From positions 292,901 to 356,900 of the forward strand of contig JXTC01000325.1 of NCBI GenBank assembly GCA_002914845.1: DNA of 64,000 bases, read 5' to 3'. The notes below the pieces were generated by a model that searched no databases, was not told where the DNA came from, and was given only the letters and a program-made list of their open reading frames with translations. Below, piece after piece: positions 33,638 through 45,300 of this stretch. The position numbers and the translations under genes were made by a program. The DNA is from Trema orientale (Eukaryota > Streptophyta > Magnoliopsida > Rosales > Cannabaceae). The stretch's first letter is position 1, and each line of letters begins with the position of its first letter.

Positions 33638-36464
33638 TGTAATATCCCCTAACTTAGGTATACACCTAAGCTAGAAAATGTTTAATTTCCATATTCATCT
33701 TATATCATAAAATGCGGAAAAATCCGGTAATAAATTTTTTTAAAACTAAAATAATATTTAAACTGAAAAACAACCTCTTATTAAAACATCCGGAAACAAA
33801 ACCTAATACTCAAATAACCTATGAAATAAAAATACTTAATTTTGTTTTAATCCAAAAGCCAAACACAAGAAAATAAAACTTAAAGTCGATTAAAAACGTC
33901 CTAATGCCATTTAGGATTCCACCGCTGCCGCTAGCCAACCTTCAACAATCTATTGCTCATCTGAAAATTTTAAAAGAATGGGATGAGCTTGCGCCCAATA
34001 AGTAAATCTCATGCATGCAATGAACGTCTTGTTTTATGAATAATGCATTTTAAGAATCATAACTATGTAACGCCTTTTTTGAAAAACATCTTAATCATAA
34101 ACGTTATCATTTTATAAAACTTTCATATTTGAGCTCAACATAGTGTAATACCAAGTCTATCAGAAGTGATGAGCCATAAACATGGTATCATGACAAGCAT
34201 ATGACCTTGTAGCTATTCGGATCCCATATAGCTATCATACTACAATGGCTAGCATCGCAGTTTAAACATTCGTTCTTAAAATGGTGACTGTAGGTCATTC
34301 AGTCAGGTGCTCATACTCCTTTCAAGAACTTAACACACACTTAACTAAAAACATTCTTCTTTGAACAAAATCTGGTTACATAGTGCTTTAGAAATCATTC
34401 CTTGAAAATCATAATCTCTTGTACAATTTATGCAATACTTGTGCATACTCATGTCATACTTAATATGCAAACTAAAATAGCATAGCATATAATAACATAC
34501 CATATTGATCATCAAAACATCACATAATAGAACATAAATTTACACATAAACACATAGTGTGAGATTTACTTACCTCGAGTCCTTAGAAAAACTTTGTAGT
34601 GAAATACCACACAACCAACCTCGTTGAAACCACGTGCCTCTTCTTTATCTTTTATATTTTTATTTATTTATTATTTATGCAAAAACATTAAAAATATTAA
34701 CACATGATATCTTTGCTCTTAAGAAACATATTTCATATGTTTAAAAATGTCTATAACCTAAAATAACATAATAATTTTCATAATAAAACTAAATCTATAA
34801 ACATTCAGCAAACTAGATATGCGTAAATAATTTTAGATTCAACAATATAATTCGGTTTATTCTACAAATTTTCATAGCTCATTAAGACATATAAAAAAAT
34901 ATCCAAAAAAATTATCGGAATTTATAAGAAATATTTAGGACGTTTTTCATAATTTTGAATCTAAATCTTGTAACCCAGTAAAACTGTTAAAATGAAAACC
35001 AGTATACAATGATAGAATTTTATAGATTATTTCTTAAACTAAAATAATCTGAAACTTTTTGGAAGTATTTTTAACACAATATAAAATATGCACAAAAATT
35101 ATAGATTCCAAAATAGACCTTTAGATAGCACTTTAAATTCATGAAATTCTACATTAGAATTTATATCAGCACTGAAATCAGCAAAACAATAAAGATTTCG
35201 AAAATCATATTTAATTGTAAAAATTTCCAAAAATCACGAAAATATTTGAAAAACCTAATCGCACATTGATATACGTCCAGTAAAAATTCCAAGTCGAAAA
35301 GATATCAATATCATGGATTTTGAACGTTAACAAACGGAAATACTAAATCTATCAGATTCACTTATGTTAATGACAATATAAACAAGAAATTTAATAACGA
35401 ATACAAATAAACCCTTATGATCATAAAAATTTCCAGAATATAACCTAATATATTAATAAAAAAGTTGTTAAAATTTCAAATTCTATAAAAAATTCTAACC
35501 CTAGATATCATAGGTTGAATTTTGATGTAACAGCAGCAAAAACAATAAAATCAAAGAAAGGAGTGTTTTTAAATGTTTACCTTTTTCTTGAAAAATTGAA
35601 GAAAACTAAGCAAAACTCTTGAAATCATAAATACTCAATAATTAAGAGAGAAAGAGAGGTAGAGAGAAATTTAAGAGGAGGCTTAATTATATTTTCAAAA
35701 GAGAGCATAATATATATATAGGTTTTTGGCTTAGGGTTTTTTTTTTTTTTTTTTTATAATCAACATTCAATCTTTTCCCCTTTTTTCTTTTGTTTTAATC
35801 GTATATTTTCTTTTTCAAACTAACTTATTAATCTATTACTAGGTTTTATCAAATAGGAAAACTTCCTATTTCTCCTTCTTAACTAAATTAGATTCATTTT
35901 CTTTTCTTTTTTAATTCCTTCACGTGAAGCTCTCTTCTTTTTTTTTTATAATAAGTATATGTTAATCATATCTATACATAAGTTTCAAAATAAATAAAAT
36001 CCATATATTAATACATACAAATAAATTAGTAGAAATCAAAACTTCACGTGCTTCATACTTATTTAATAATAATAATAATAATAACAATAGACATACTTAT
36101 TCGTATATATAATATGTGCTTAATTAAAACTTAGGTATATACATATAAGTTTATTATCAAATTAATTGGACTCTAAATACGAACTTGACTAAGATTTAAA
36201 TAATAATAATTATTAGAATAATTCACTTAACTCAATAATAGACACAAATTAATCATTTTATTATAACAATTATAAATAAATGCAAATGCATGAAAATTTA
36301 TTTCTCATTAGGCACGTAATCAACTTGGCTTTCATGCGCGTATTCCACTGCAACCGTATTCACAAAAATTTTGTTAGTGCATAACCGTTTCACTTATCAT
36401 AAGCATAGATTTAAAACACATAAAAAACGAAAAAATCATATTATAGGATAGACTTGATATTACA
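33638..36464 (-). repeat. 5' LTR of the gypsy element
   Basis: 2827 bp. On the plus strand it begins TGTAATATCCCCTAACTTAG and ends GACTTGATATTACA. It is complete, unlike its gapped partner at 26124-28817. Confidence 0.94.
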
Positions 36465-37263
36465 GTTTTCTACTTAAATCTATGTGTTCTTATTTTTATT
36501 TCTTTCTATTGCCTTTATCGTTCGTTAATTCTCAACAGTTAGTATTACTATTTTATTTTGAAAATTTTATTAGATGTATTACAAAGTATTAATTTTTTTT
36601 TTATAGGTTGAATTAGTATTGTTAACATTTTAGGTATGTAAAATTTAGTTTATTTTACGATGTAGATTGAAAAAGAAAAAAAACAAAACAAAAAAATAAG
36701 TGAGTTTGTCGACTACTAAGTAAAAAACCGCCTAATTCACCCCTACAAAGCTCTCTATTTTGTGGGTTTGCCGACTCGTTGCAATTGAAGGCCAATTCAG
36801 TGAGTATTGTAAAAGTCTCCTTTTTTTTGTCTTTTTTTTTTTTCTCTTTTTTTTTTCAATTTATTTTTTAACTTAAAATTTAGTTTATCTTTCTAGTTCA
36901 CTGCAAAAGCATTAAATTGGAGGTCATGTTCACTATATGTTAGTTTTGTAACAGCAGCAAGATATTTTACCTCATTTATCACTTAATTGTAAATTTAAGG
37001 ACCATTGGCTATTTTTGTTTAATCTGCAAAGACCAAACTGTCATACTATAAAAAACTTAAGGACCATTGGAGCTAGTTAACTCAATATAAAAACCACTTT
37101 AATGCAAATGATTATGAAAGACATGAATTGGAAAGTAAAATAATCTATAAAATACATAGCCTAAAGAAACGGCATCAACATTCTAAAAAAGACTACAAAG
37201 TCAGAGGAACGACATTAAGCACAAAAAAGACAACAATAAACACTAAAACTTACGACTGAGCAA
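36465..37263. other. Intergenic spacer
   Basis: T-rich runs around 36825-36880 and a short phrase, aaggaccattgg, repeated at about 36998 and 37060. No gene is seen. The last 100 bp or so are probably the 3' UTR of the minus-strand gene that follows. Confidence 0.5.
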
Positions 37264-38421
37264 TTATGTACAACAAATATTAGTAGTACTATAGTAACAA
37301 AATATAATTACATGCAATAACAAAACATAACATAGAAAGAGAATCAGAAACAGCAGGTTCCACCAACGTGTAGAACTAGTCTGTCTTTGTTTTTGATCCT
37401 GTAATTTCTTGTATTCTCTAAATTCTTTCTCCAATGTCACCAAATTCAAGGCTTTGATCTGGTTTTCTCTCTGCTCTTGTAATTTCTTGCATTCTCTCAC
37501 TTCTTTCTCCAACCTGCCCAACCTAACGTGCAATGCTTCCTCCGACTTGTTCACCTCACTTTGAGATTTATTCACAAGATTATAAGCCAGAGATCCACCT
37601 GTCAAAAAATAAATAAAAATTACACAAAACGATCGATCCACCAAGAATTAACGGAATCTTATACAAGTTCACAAAACCAAAAACTTGAAAGTACTGTTTC
37701 TATTTGGAGAAAAAAACAAATACTGTTTTGAGGAAGGAGACGGATGAATTATAATTTATTTAATACTTTAATTTTTTTTTTCATAAAAAAAAATTGGGTG
37801 AACATCACCAATAGCGTTCATGATCCTTGCATTCATAACACTTAGGTATCATCATTAAATTTCTTCATAATTTCAGGTTACAAAATTGCTTTACATTTGG
37901 ATTAGGCTTAAAAAAATAACCCACAAATCAATACTTTATTATCGACAATTGCGGGAAATTAATAATTCTGGGTACTATCTAACTCTAAATTAGTTTTCAA
38001 CTATGAGAATTAATTATCATCAATGAGAATAAAATATAATATAATCAGGCGAACAATACTTTTTTTATCCCAATTGAGACGAATAACAATGCTCTCGCTT
38101 GACTTGATACCATTTTTGTCCCAAATACAACATTTTACGTTAACTCGTATATCTTAAACCTGCTTGTGCCCTTCTCATGTCCCTCATTGGTGCTTATTGG
38201 ACATATATACCTGGCACGAGTTTGAGGGACTCCAGTGCGGCATTCTTAGCAATGGCGGCAGCTAAGGGGCCGATCGCGGACCGGATTTCCTCATCAGGCC
38301 AGCACAGCTGGTTGATCACTGCAATATCGCTGGCATTCTTCGTGAGGCTCGCGGCAAGACGGCCGATCTTGGACCACGTCTCCTCGTCCGCCCGACCCGG
38401 CCTGTTCATGTCGACGTTCAT
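37264..38421 (-). CDS. Unknown small tail-anchored coiled-coil protein
   Basis: Two minus-strand exons, 38421-38211 and 37598-37264, join at a GT-AG intron with matching phase (CCAG|gtatat and gacag|GTGG). They give 181 residues. An in-frame stop lies upstream of the ATG at 38421 with no other ATG between them, so the start is firm. Exon 1 encodes a duplicated 31-residue module (ADEETWSKIGRLAASLTKNA, then PDEEIRSAIGPLAAAIAKNA). Exon 2 encodes a charged coiled coil (about 79-147) with a duplicated block 26 residues apart (LEKEVRECKKLQEQ, LEKEFREYKKLQDQ). It ends in a single hydrophobic segment (WWNLLFLILFLCYVLLLHVI, about 149-173) with an eight-residue tail. That architecture suggests a tail-anchored membrane protein. 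I do not recognise the family. Exon 1 is richer in G+C than its surroundings. Confidence 0.7.
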
Positions 38422-39180
38422 TGTAAAGGAGTTGATTGTGTTCTCAGTCTTGGTATCTCTGTTGTGATCACTTTAAATATGTAAGCAAAGGAAAAAAGTA
38501 CTCTTCCTCTTTCGGCATTAATTGAGCTCTCGTTTGCTTTGTAACTAAAACCAGCAACCAAATAACTGAAGGGTGGCAAATTGTGTGGTGTCATATATAC
38601 CTATAATAACCCACGAACACGTTTTAAGAAGGGGGGGTGCCCCTTTGGTGTCGAATGTATGTAGCTAATTAGTTAGGAATTCATGATCACTTAATAATTA
38701 ATAGCATTCTACCGCAATGATTACAGCTACCAGAATTTTGTTCTCACTCCTTCCTAAAGAAACGAGCGAGCGAAAACAAAAAAAGATCACAAGGAGGTTG
38801 GACCATCTCCAATACATTTGCATATGTTAATACAATATAGGTCAGAGACAATAATAGGAAAATGTTATTTGAGTCTATGAGACATTATTTTAATTTTTAC
38901 TTCAATACACAATGTTATTCTAAGTGCTAGTATTGTTACTTAATAATTTTTTAGTAGTTTATCATTCAATAATTAATTATGTCAATTGTTTTATTTGTTA
39001 AGCATTAAAGAAAAATGAATTTATTGGGATAAATATGGCATAAAGACAATTACATAAATAATAAATATACCATGCATGGAGAGATTGTTACTGGCACATA
39101 TATTCGAACAAACATCAGCACAGAGAATTATGACATCGAAACAAAAACAACAATAATGTAAGAAGACGTCATTTGTCACT
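38422..39180. other. Intergenic spacer and likely promoter of the tail-anchored gene
   Basis: On the minus strand a TATTTAAA lies about 50 bp upstream of the start codon. There is no gene in the rest. Confidence 0.4.
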
Positions 39181-41832
39181 TGTCACGACTGAAAGTCCAA
39201 ACCCGTAATTTTTCGTAATTCTAAATGAGAATATAAATAAACAATAAACTTATAAAATTTCGAACAAAATAAATACTTGGGTTTTACATTGTAACCCTCA
39301 AACATTAACATTTTCATATCAAAAGGAATCTCTATTTTGTCCAAGCAAATAACTTTTAAAGTTTGAAGAAAAATTTAATTATTTGTTTACGAAAAAATTC
39401 AGATTGATAAAATACCTACCCTTATTGATATGAATCTCGTAAATGTTCTGAACTCGTATATTTAAACTGGTTTTACAAGAAACCCATCAAAAATCTCAAG
39501 TACTTAAAATTTTGAAAACATACTCCTTGGGAATTATGATACCCCTTCATACACCAAGCCCAAAGATAGTAGTAAAAATATCCTCATACACTCACTTAAC
39601 GAAATACATAGATTCTTGCTAAACAGTTAACGTGAGAACGAGAAGGAACAAAGTTTGGATATCAACCATGAAGCAAGCAGGACCATAGACATGAATCGAC
39701 TGCTTGTTCACCCAATAGAAATATTATCCCGAACAAGTAACACCTAGAAGGGGAGAAAAATAGAGGGGTGAGCTCAAAAGCCCAGTAAGAAACTTAGTTT
39801 ACAATTTTAAAAATTATTTTCTTTATGAAATCCCTGCAAGTTTGGCTATACAGAAAATAAGTCATCAGACCATGTGGGCAGATGAAATCCAATAAAATCA
39901 TAGGTGGAAGCATAATAAGTAGAGCATAAAAAACTGTATGCAACCTGAACTATCTCAATCCTGGTGAGCTCACATGATCTCATCATGGAGTTAGAAGAGC
40001 TTATACTATATGTACTAAACACCCTCTACTTGATTACTAATCTCACAATATCAGAGAGACACTATAATGTCTCGCTTGTCGGACCAGAGGGATACTGTAT
40101 GCCTACACCTATCGGGTGAGAGTAACCAGAGGAGAGACAATGCCCTCCGCCTAATTACCAGTCCTAGATTACTAGAGGGATATCCATGTGTCTCGCTTGC
40201 TGGACCGGAGGGGCACCGAATGCCTACACCTATTGGGTGGAAGTAATCAGAAAGAAACCTAATGATGTCAAGAACCAATCCAAATCCCAAGCTTGCCGAG
40301 CTCACATCCCGTGCTCAAATCCCAAGCTCACATCCCAACCTCAAATCCCGAGTCATCTACACTTGGCCTTGTGTCTTGGACCTCTACGTGAGTCTATAGA
40401 CTTAGCATCGATGGTCTAGGGTGCGCACCCTACTAACTAGAAAGCTCCACGTAGATTTATGGATAATGCACCAACGGTGGGGTCCAACCACCAACTATGT
40501 ATCTCGTGACACCCAAGTACCCAAGGTGTAGTCCCAAAGCACACACTACAATAATTACACTTAGATTCTCATACCATACCTTACCATTTCCGTTCTCAAA
40601 AAACTGGCAATATAACCGTTGTATTTTGGATACTATCAAAATTCAAACCTACAAGAAAAATTATCTACAATCATCCCAGAACAATTCACAATCTATCTGA
40701 TTCACTAGGTGGTTCACATAATTATTTAAAGCAAATAAGTTCACATTTTCCACATTATATCAACACAATTAAGTTTTAAGCAATTTGATATTAAAATTCA
40801 GTAAATGAATCCCCTACCTCGACAGAACAGCGACACAATACTATGGAGTGTGTTTGTTGTCATTCGGAGAGTCGAGGGTCATTTTCGGACCCTTGATTAT
40901 TTGCTTTGGAAACATCATTTTTCCAATAGAGCGTCAAATCAAGAAATGGACCTCACTATTGAACTCGTAGCACCCAAGTTAGCTAGGTTAGACATATAAC
41001 TTATCCAATTCGAGATCGGGTCGAAACTCAACCCGTGGCATACAAAACGAGGCGAAATTAAAGCCATCCTATTTTGTTTTCTATACCTGTCACCGAATAT
41101 AGTCAATATAATATATATCATTCTTCACCAATTCACGACTACAATCCGAAAATGACAATTATTTCACAATCTAACAGTCAGATTAAAAATTCAATGTTTA
41201 AAACTATAAAGATTAAAATTATTCAAAAATGGTAGATTTTGATTTGGGTAAAATTGGGTCAAGAAATATATACTATTAGATTCTTCGTGTCGAGATGAGT
41301 TCGGGAAGACAAAAGTTTGTAGCATTTCATAGTCGGAATCACTGTCTAGAGCCGAAAAATGCTCGCGGCCAGAATGCTTCTCACCGGCATTATAGACCTT
41401 CGACAGTATTCTAGCTCCTGTAGTAGCTTCATCTCGAGGTGGCTATCAATTTTGGGCAAGTGGCGCAGCTCGCTAGTGGCCGGAGGCGCGTTGCTCGGCA
41501 CTTGTGTGTGGCGGCCATTCTTAGCTAAGAGAGAAAGAGAGAGTACTGGAGGGAAGAAAAAGAATGAGCAGGGGAAAAGAGAGAAAGGGGAAGAGAAAGT
41601 GGGTGGTGGCCCACGTGGCTGCCAATATATGGGATTGTGCATTCTTTTAAAAAATTTGCACTATAGTTCTTGATTTCAAAATTCTTACAATTACATCCCT
41701 CTAAATTGTCGTCCGCGATTCGAAAAAAATCTTTCGGTCAAACCCAAGTTTGAATTTAGTCAAACATACTATTATTTTATTCCGACAATGTAAAAATGTC
41801 TAAATTATCCTTAAAAAACCTAGGGTTTTACA
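39181..41832 (+). mobile_element. LTR-like block, possible solo LTR
   Basis: It begins TGTCACGACTGAAAGTCCAA and ends CCTAGGGTTTTACA, so it has TG...CA ends and a plausible LTR length (2652 bp). The 5-bp flanks (tcact and tccta) do not match. It contains a duplicated segment of about 110 bp (gtctcgcttg..ggaccrgagggry near 40070 and 40190, with gcctacacctat.gggtg). Reading frames inside are short and unlike any protein I know. It shares its opening and several internal phrases with 25010-26123. Confidence 0.5.
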
Positions 41833-42849
41833 TCCTAGATTTAACAAATGATGGGAACAGAAAAACTAGAACAAGTAAGAAAACAAAAATGATAGCATCA
41901 AACAAAAATGATAGCATCAAAAACTAAGATAATAACACTAGAAACAACAGCAACCACACCAAAGAAACTACTAAAATTTAATTAATAGTCCTGTTTTAAG
42001 ATAAAATAGTAATAGAAATGTATGACACATCATTGGCTTAAATTTTTTGTGTAAATTTTTGGCGTCCCTGACCTTACTCTAATTTTTAATACTAGACTTT
42101 AAAATTAATGTAGTTTGATATATATTCAGAGTTAAAAAAATAATAATAGTATATATTATAATGACTTTGTTATGGGGTATGACAAAGTTTTAACAATTAG
42201 TCAAAAATTAAAATAGTAAGTCACATAATAATGTGATAATTATGCAATATAAGGTCAATTAAGAAAATGTGACATGTCAAAATTCTCATTAGATAAAAAG
42301 AAGAGTTTGACATTCTAAGACATGCGTCAAAATTTCGTTGAAAAATTACTAAATTCATACTACGTCATCAAAGAACTTGTGTCATCACGCCACATGTTGC
42401 AGTTAGATTGGGCCATGTATCAAGTTTGCTATTTTTCTAAATTAAGAACTTTATCAAATAGAATGATGACACATTGATAAATACATGAGTGACATCACCT
42501 ACCTCATAGGTATCAATCTATTGAATATATCCAACTTACACAAGACACCTAGCACCATGAGTTGTCAACTGTCTATGAGTTCTTAAGTCCATCCTTGTCC
42601 AGTTTTACGGTCTCAAGTTAGTTTTACTGTGCCTATATATGGCATCATTCATGTATTAAAGAGGAGATATAGAACCCATCTTATTTCCATATGTACATAT
42701 ATACTGTTGTACGGCCAGGCATAAAATTCTCTTTCTCCCTTTTATCTTCATCCCAACCCATTAATTCCTCTCCACCTAAGCCCAAATTACACGATTAAAC
42801 CCATAATTTTTCTCTAAAAACTTCAAACCCGAAATCAATACTTCTCCTC

Positions 42850-42880
<31 letters not shown>

Positions 42881-43650
42881 CACTTACATAAATACATATG
42901 CATACAATTACACATACATATATACATATGTACATATATATGCTTATATTATTATTATTATTATTATCATTGTCATCATTATTATTATTCAGGTTTTGGG
43001 ATACTGACTACTCGTCGAACCATTTTATGATGTTTTATTATTTGTATGGTGCTCTTTAACTAACATAAGTGCTAATTATATTATCATATATAATCGGCAG
43101 GATATGTTATTGACCATTGTCTTCAACTGCCTATATTAAATTTCTGTTAATCTGTGACATTATAGAAGATTTTATCTTCTCCATCAGAAATCTAACTATC
43201 TAATAGCCTAGTCCTATATTAGCACTTTACTTTTCAGTACTTTTATTTTTCTTTTATATTTGACAAAATAATTGTAATCTCCTACACCAAAGAGATCATA
43301 TTCTAATTATTAATTTATATTTCGGACCAAATAACTAGAATCACCTATGTCAGAAAACTAGCTAACTATTTTTATGTTTGTTTCTGACCAAATAAGTAAA
43401 ATCACATGTGTCAGAAACACTGGCTATCTAATACGTGATAATGATCCTTAAAACCATCCACATATATTTACTTGCTGATTATATTGTCAAAGACACCCAT
43501 AATTTTCTGATACGTGGATTGGTATCATTACAATCATTTTTACAACTATCTTGCTTAACGTTAATTATGTATTTCAAATAATCGGTTGCTCTCCTAAAAA
43601 GCTCCTATTAATTAAACTACAATAGAATAGGCCCGAACGTTACTAAATGT
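41833..43650. other. Intergenic spacer with microsatellites
   Basis: No gene. It holds AT-type microsatellite runs at about 42853-42945 followed by TTA/ATT triplet runs at 42945-42990, and a 22-bp direct repeat (aaacaaaaatgatagcatca) near 41883 and 41901. Confidence 0.55.
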
Positions 43651-44143
43651 TGTTAGGAAATTGTATTTCCTATAGTGGGCCACATATATTTTGGACAATT
43701 GTATTGGGCCATATTGTTCTTAAGCAGACCCAATAGGTGATTTAATTAGGCTGGGTCAGGATATCCAACTGGGTATGGATACCAATGTGGATACCCTGTT
43801 AGTCACCCAGTTAGGGTTTGATGGATACCCAACAGGGGACTATATAAAGAACCTATTAGGGTTATGGTCCCTGTAGCCAAAAGAATACATACGCTTAATT
43901 CTCTGTAACCTACCATCAGTTACAGAGAATTCCATCTGAGTGACATTAGGCTTTCAGGCTACAGAAGATCAAACCCTCTAGCGATTACAGTCAATTTCTT
44001 ACGCTTCCGCCTCAGGTTCATCGTCTAGACTACGGTATTGAATCATGGACTCAGGTATACTCAATGAATCCCTACCTATCAGTTTTAGCATGAATGTTCT
44101 AGGGTTTGTATTTGGTTTTGCAATCCCAAATAGAATTCTAACA
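43651..44143 (+). repeat. 5' LTR of copia 1
   Basis: 493 bp, from TGTTAGGAAATTGTATTTCC to TAGAATTCTAACA. It contains a TATATAAA box at 43841-43848 and a 12-bp perfect stem (ATTCTCTGTAAC at 43898-43909 with GTTACAGAGAAT at 43919-43930). Confidence 0.95.
43841..43848 (+). promoter_or_regulatory. TATA box of the copia 1 5' LTR
   Basis: GGGGACTATATAAAGAACC gives a strong TATA element inside the LTR. The same element is intact in the 3' LTR at 49692-49699. Confidence 0.75.
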
Positions 44144-44160
44144 AGTGGTATCAGAGAGGG
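44144..44160 (+). promoter_or_regulatory. Copia 1 primer-binding site
   Basis: AGTGGTATCAGAG immediately follows the 5' LTR and is complementary to the 3' end of initiator tRNA-Met. Confidence 0.9.
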
Positions 44161-45300
44161 ATTTCATGTTAAAATTGATTAGATTTTCATGCATGTATGT
44201 AGTTTTCAAAATCTATGCCCATTTGGATTTCTAGGGTTTAGATTATACATGTATGATTTGTAATTTTACATGATTTATTGAGTATTTGATGCTATGAGGG
44301 TTAAAAATTGAGTTTTGGGTCATAAAGTTTGCAGAAAAGGCGAAAAAATCGCATTAGGAGTGAGTTATCTGATCTTAAAATCGGGCAACTCCAGTACAGG
44401 CAGCGGCAAGGCACCGCGGTGCCACATTGGTGGCACTGCGGCGCCCAGCCTCGGATAAAAAAAAAAAATTATTTCTTTTTATTTTTTTTTTGGCCGAGAG
44501 GAGGCACCGCAGCGCCACTTCAGGGCACCGCGGCGCCACCAACCGGGTTTCAGATAATTTTTAGGTCATTTTTGACCTAATTGAGGTATTCGGTCTCGTT
44601 TTTGGGTAAAATTGAATCGTTTTCGACTCAATTTAAGGGGTTCCAACCCGAAACTTGACCAATAAAGTTTATTTTCTCAACCCAACTTCAGTAAGACCCA
44701 AATTTATCCGTTGAAAACTCTTGTTTGGTTTTAAGAGTTGATAAATTTCTTAAACTCAATTAATTTTGGTCCGTACTTATGAAAATTTTATTTGTTTGGG
44801 CATTTCGGATGATTTTCATTGCACAATTTGTCTTGTATGTTAGATTAAACACGATAAAGCAACATGTTGCCAAAGTAACCGCTGTTGACACAGTTTTGTT
44901 TAGTCTAACGTATAAAGATGTTACGGGTTTGTTGTTAATGCGGATAACTATCGGCCCAAAGAAAGGTGGTTATTTGGCACGACAACAAATGCACCTGTGA
45001 TAATGAGTATGTGACGGTTATTTGGTTTCCATATGAGTAATAAATCGGCCCAAAGGAAGGTTTGTTGTTTGACATAATTTATCGTCAGTATTTGATTATT
45101 ACACCTAAGAGTACCACTTGCAAGTTAATACGTCGGCCCAAAGGAAGGCCTATTAATGTTGCGCTAGGTATCTTGTGATGATAGCCCACCTTATGTGATA
45201 TATGTCATATTTGCATATTTGTGATTATATTGTATGCCTATATGTGACATTTAAGTTGTGAGCATATTTAATTTATGGTATTATTTTGTTCTCTATACAG
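44161..45300 (+). other. Copia 1 untranslated leader with two repeat families
   Basis: The leader holds four copies of a 14-bp GC-rich palindrome-like motif (GGCACCGCGGTGCC and variants) at 44410, 44432, 44503 and 44524. It also holds three copies of tcggcccaaaggaagg at 44951, 45045 and 45133. No convincing coding frame is present. Confidence 0.8.

Larger units (their letters stand above)
26124..36464 (-). mobile_element. Defective Ty3/gypsy retrotransposon
   Basis: About 10.3 kb on the minus strand, with LTRs at 33638-36464 (5') and 26124-28817 (3'), a tRNA-Met-type primer-binding site, a purine tract and a gag-protease-RT-RNase H-integrase order. The integrase C-terminal region contains a chromodomain-like tail ([17 protein letters not shown]), as in Tekay/Del-type chromoviruses. 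The LTRs differ at roughly 7% of sites in the first 130 bp compared by eye, so the insertion is not recent. The flanks (aaaat on the left, gtttt on the right) do not match. Several stops, a frameshift and a changed catalytic residue make it non-autonomous. Confidence 0.93.

Noticed and set aside
41346-41673. Overlapping frames on both strands in a G+C-richer patch
   Set aside because: They lie inside the LTR-like block and look like LTR composition, with no recognisable domain.
44329-44580. 83-residue frame in the copia 1 leader
   Set aside because: Composition follows the GC palindromes and a T-run; no domain, and the position is untranslated leader.
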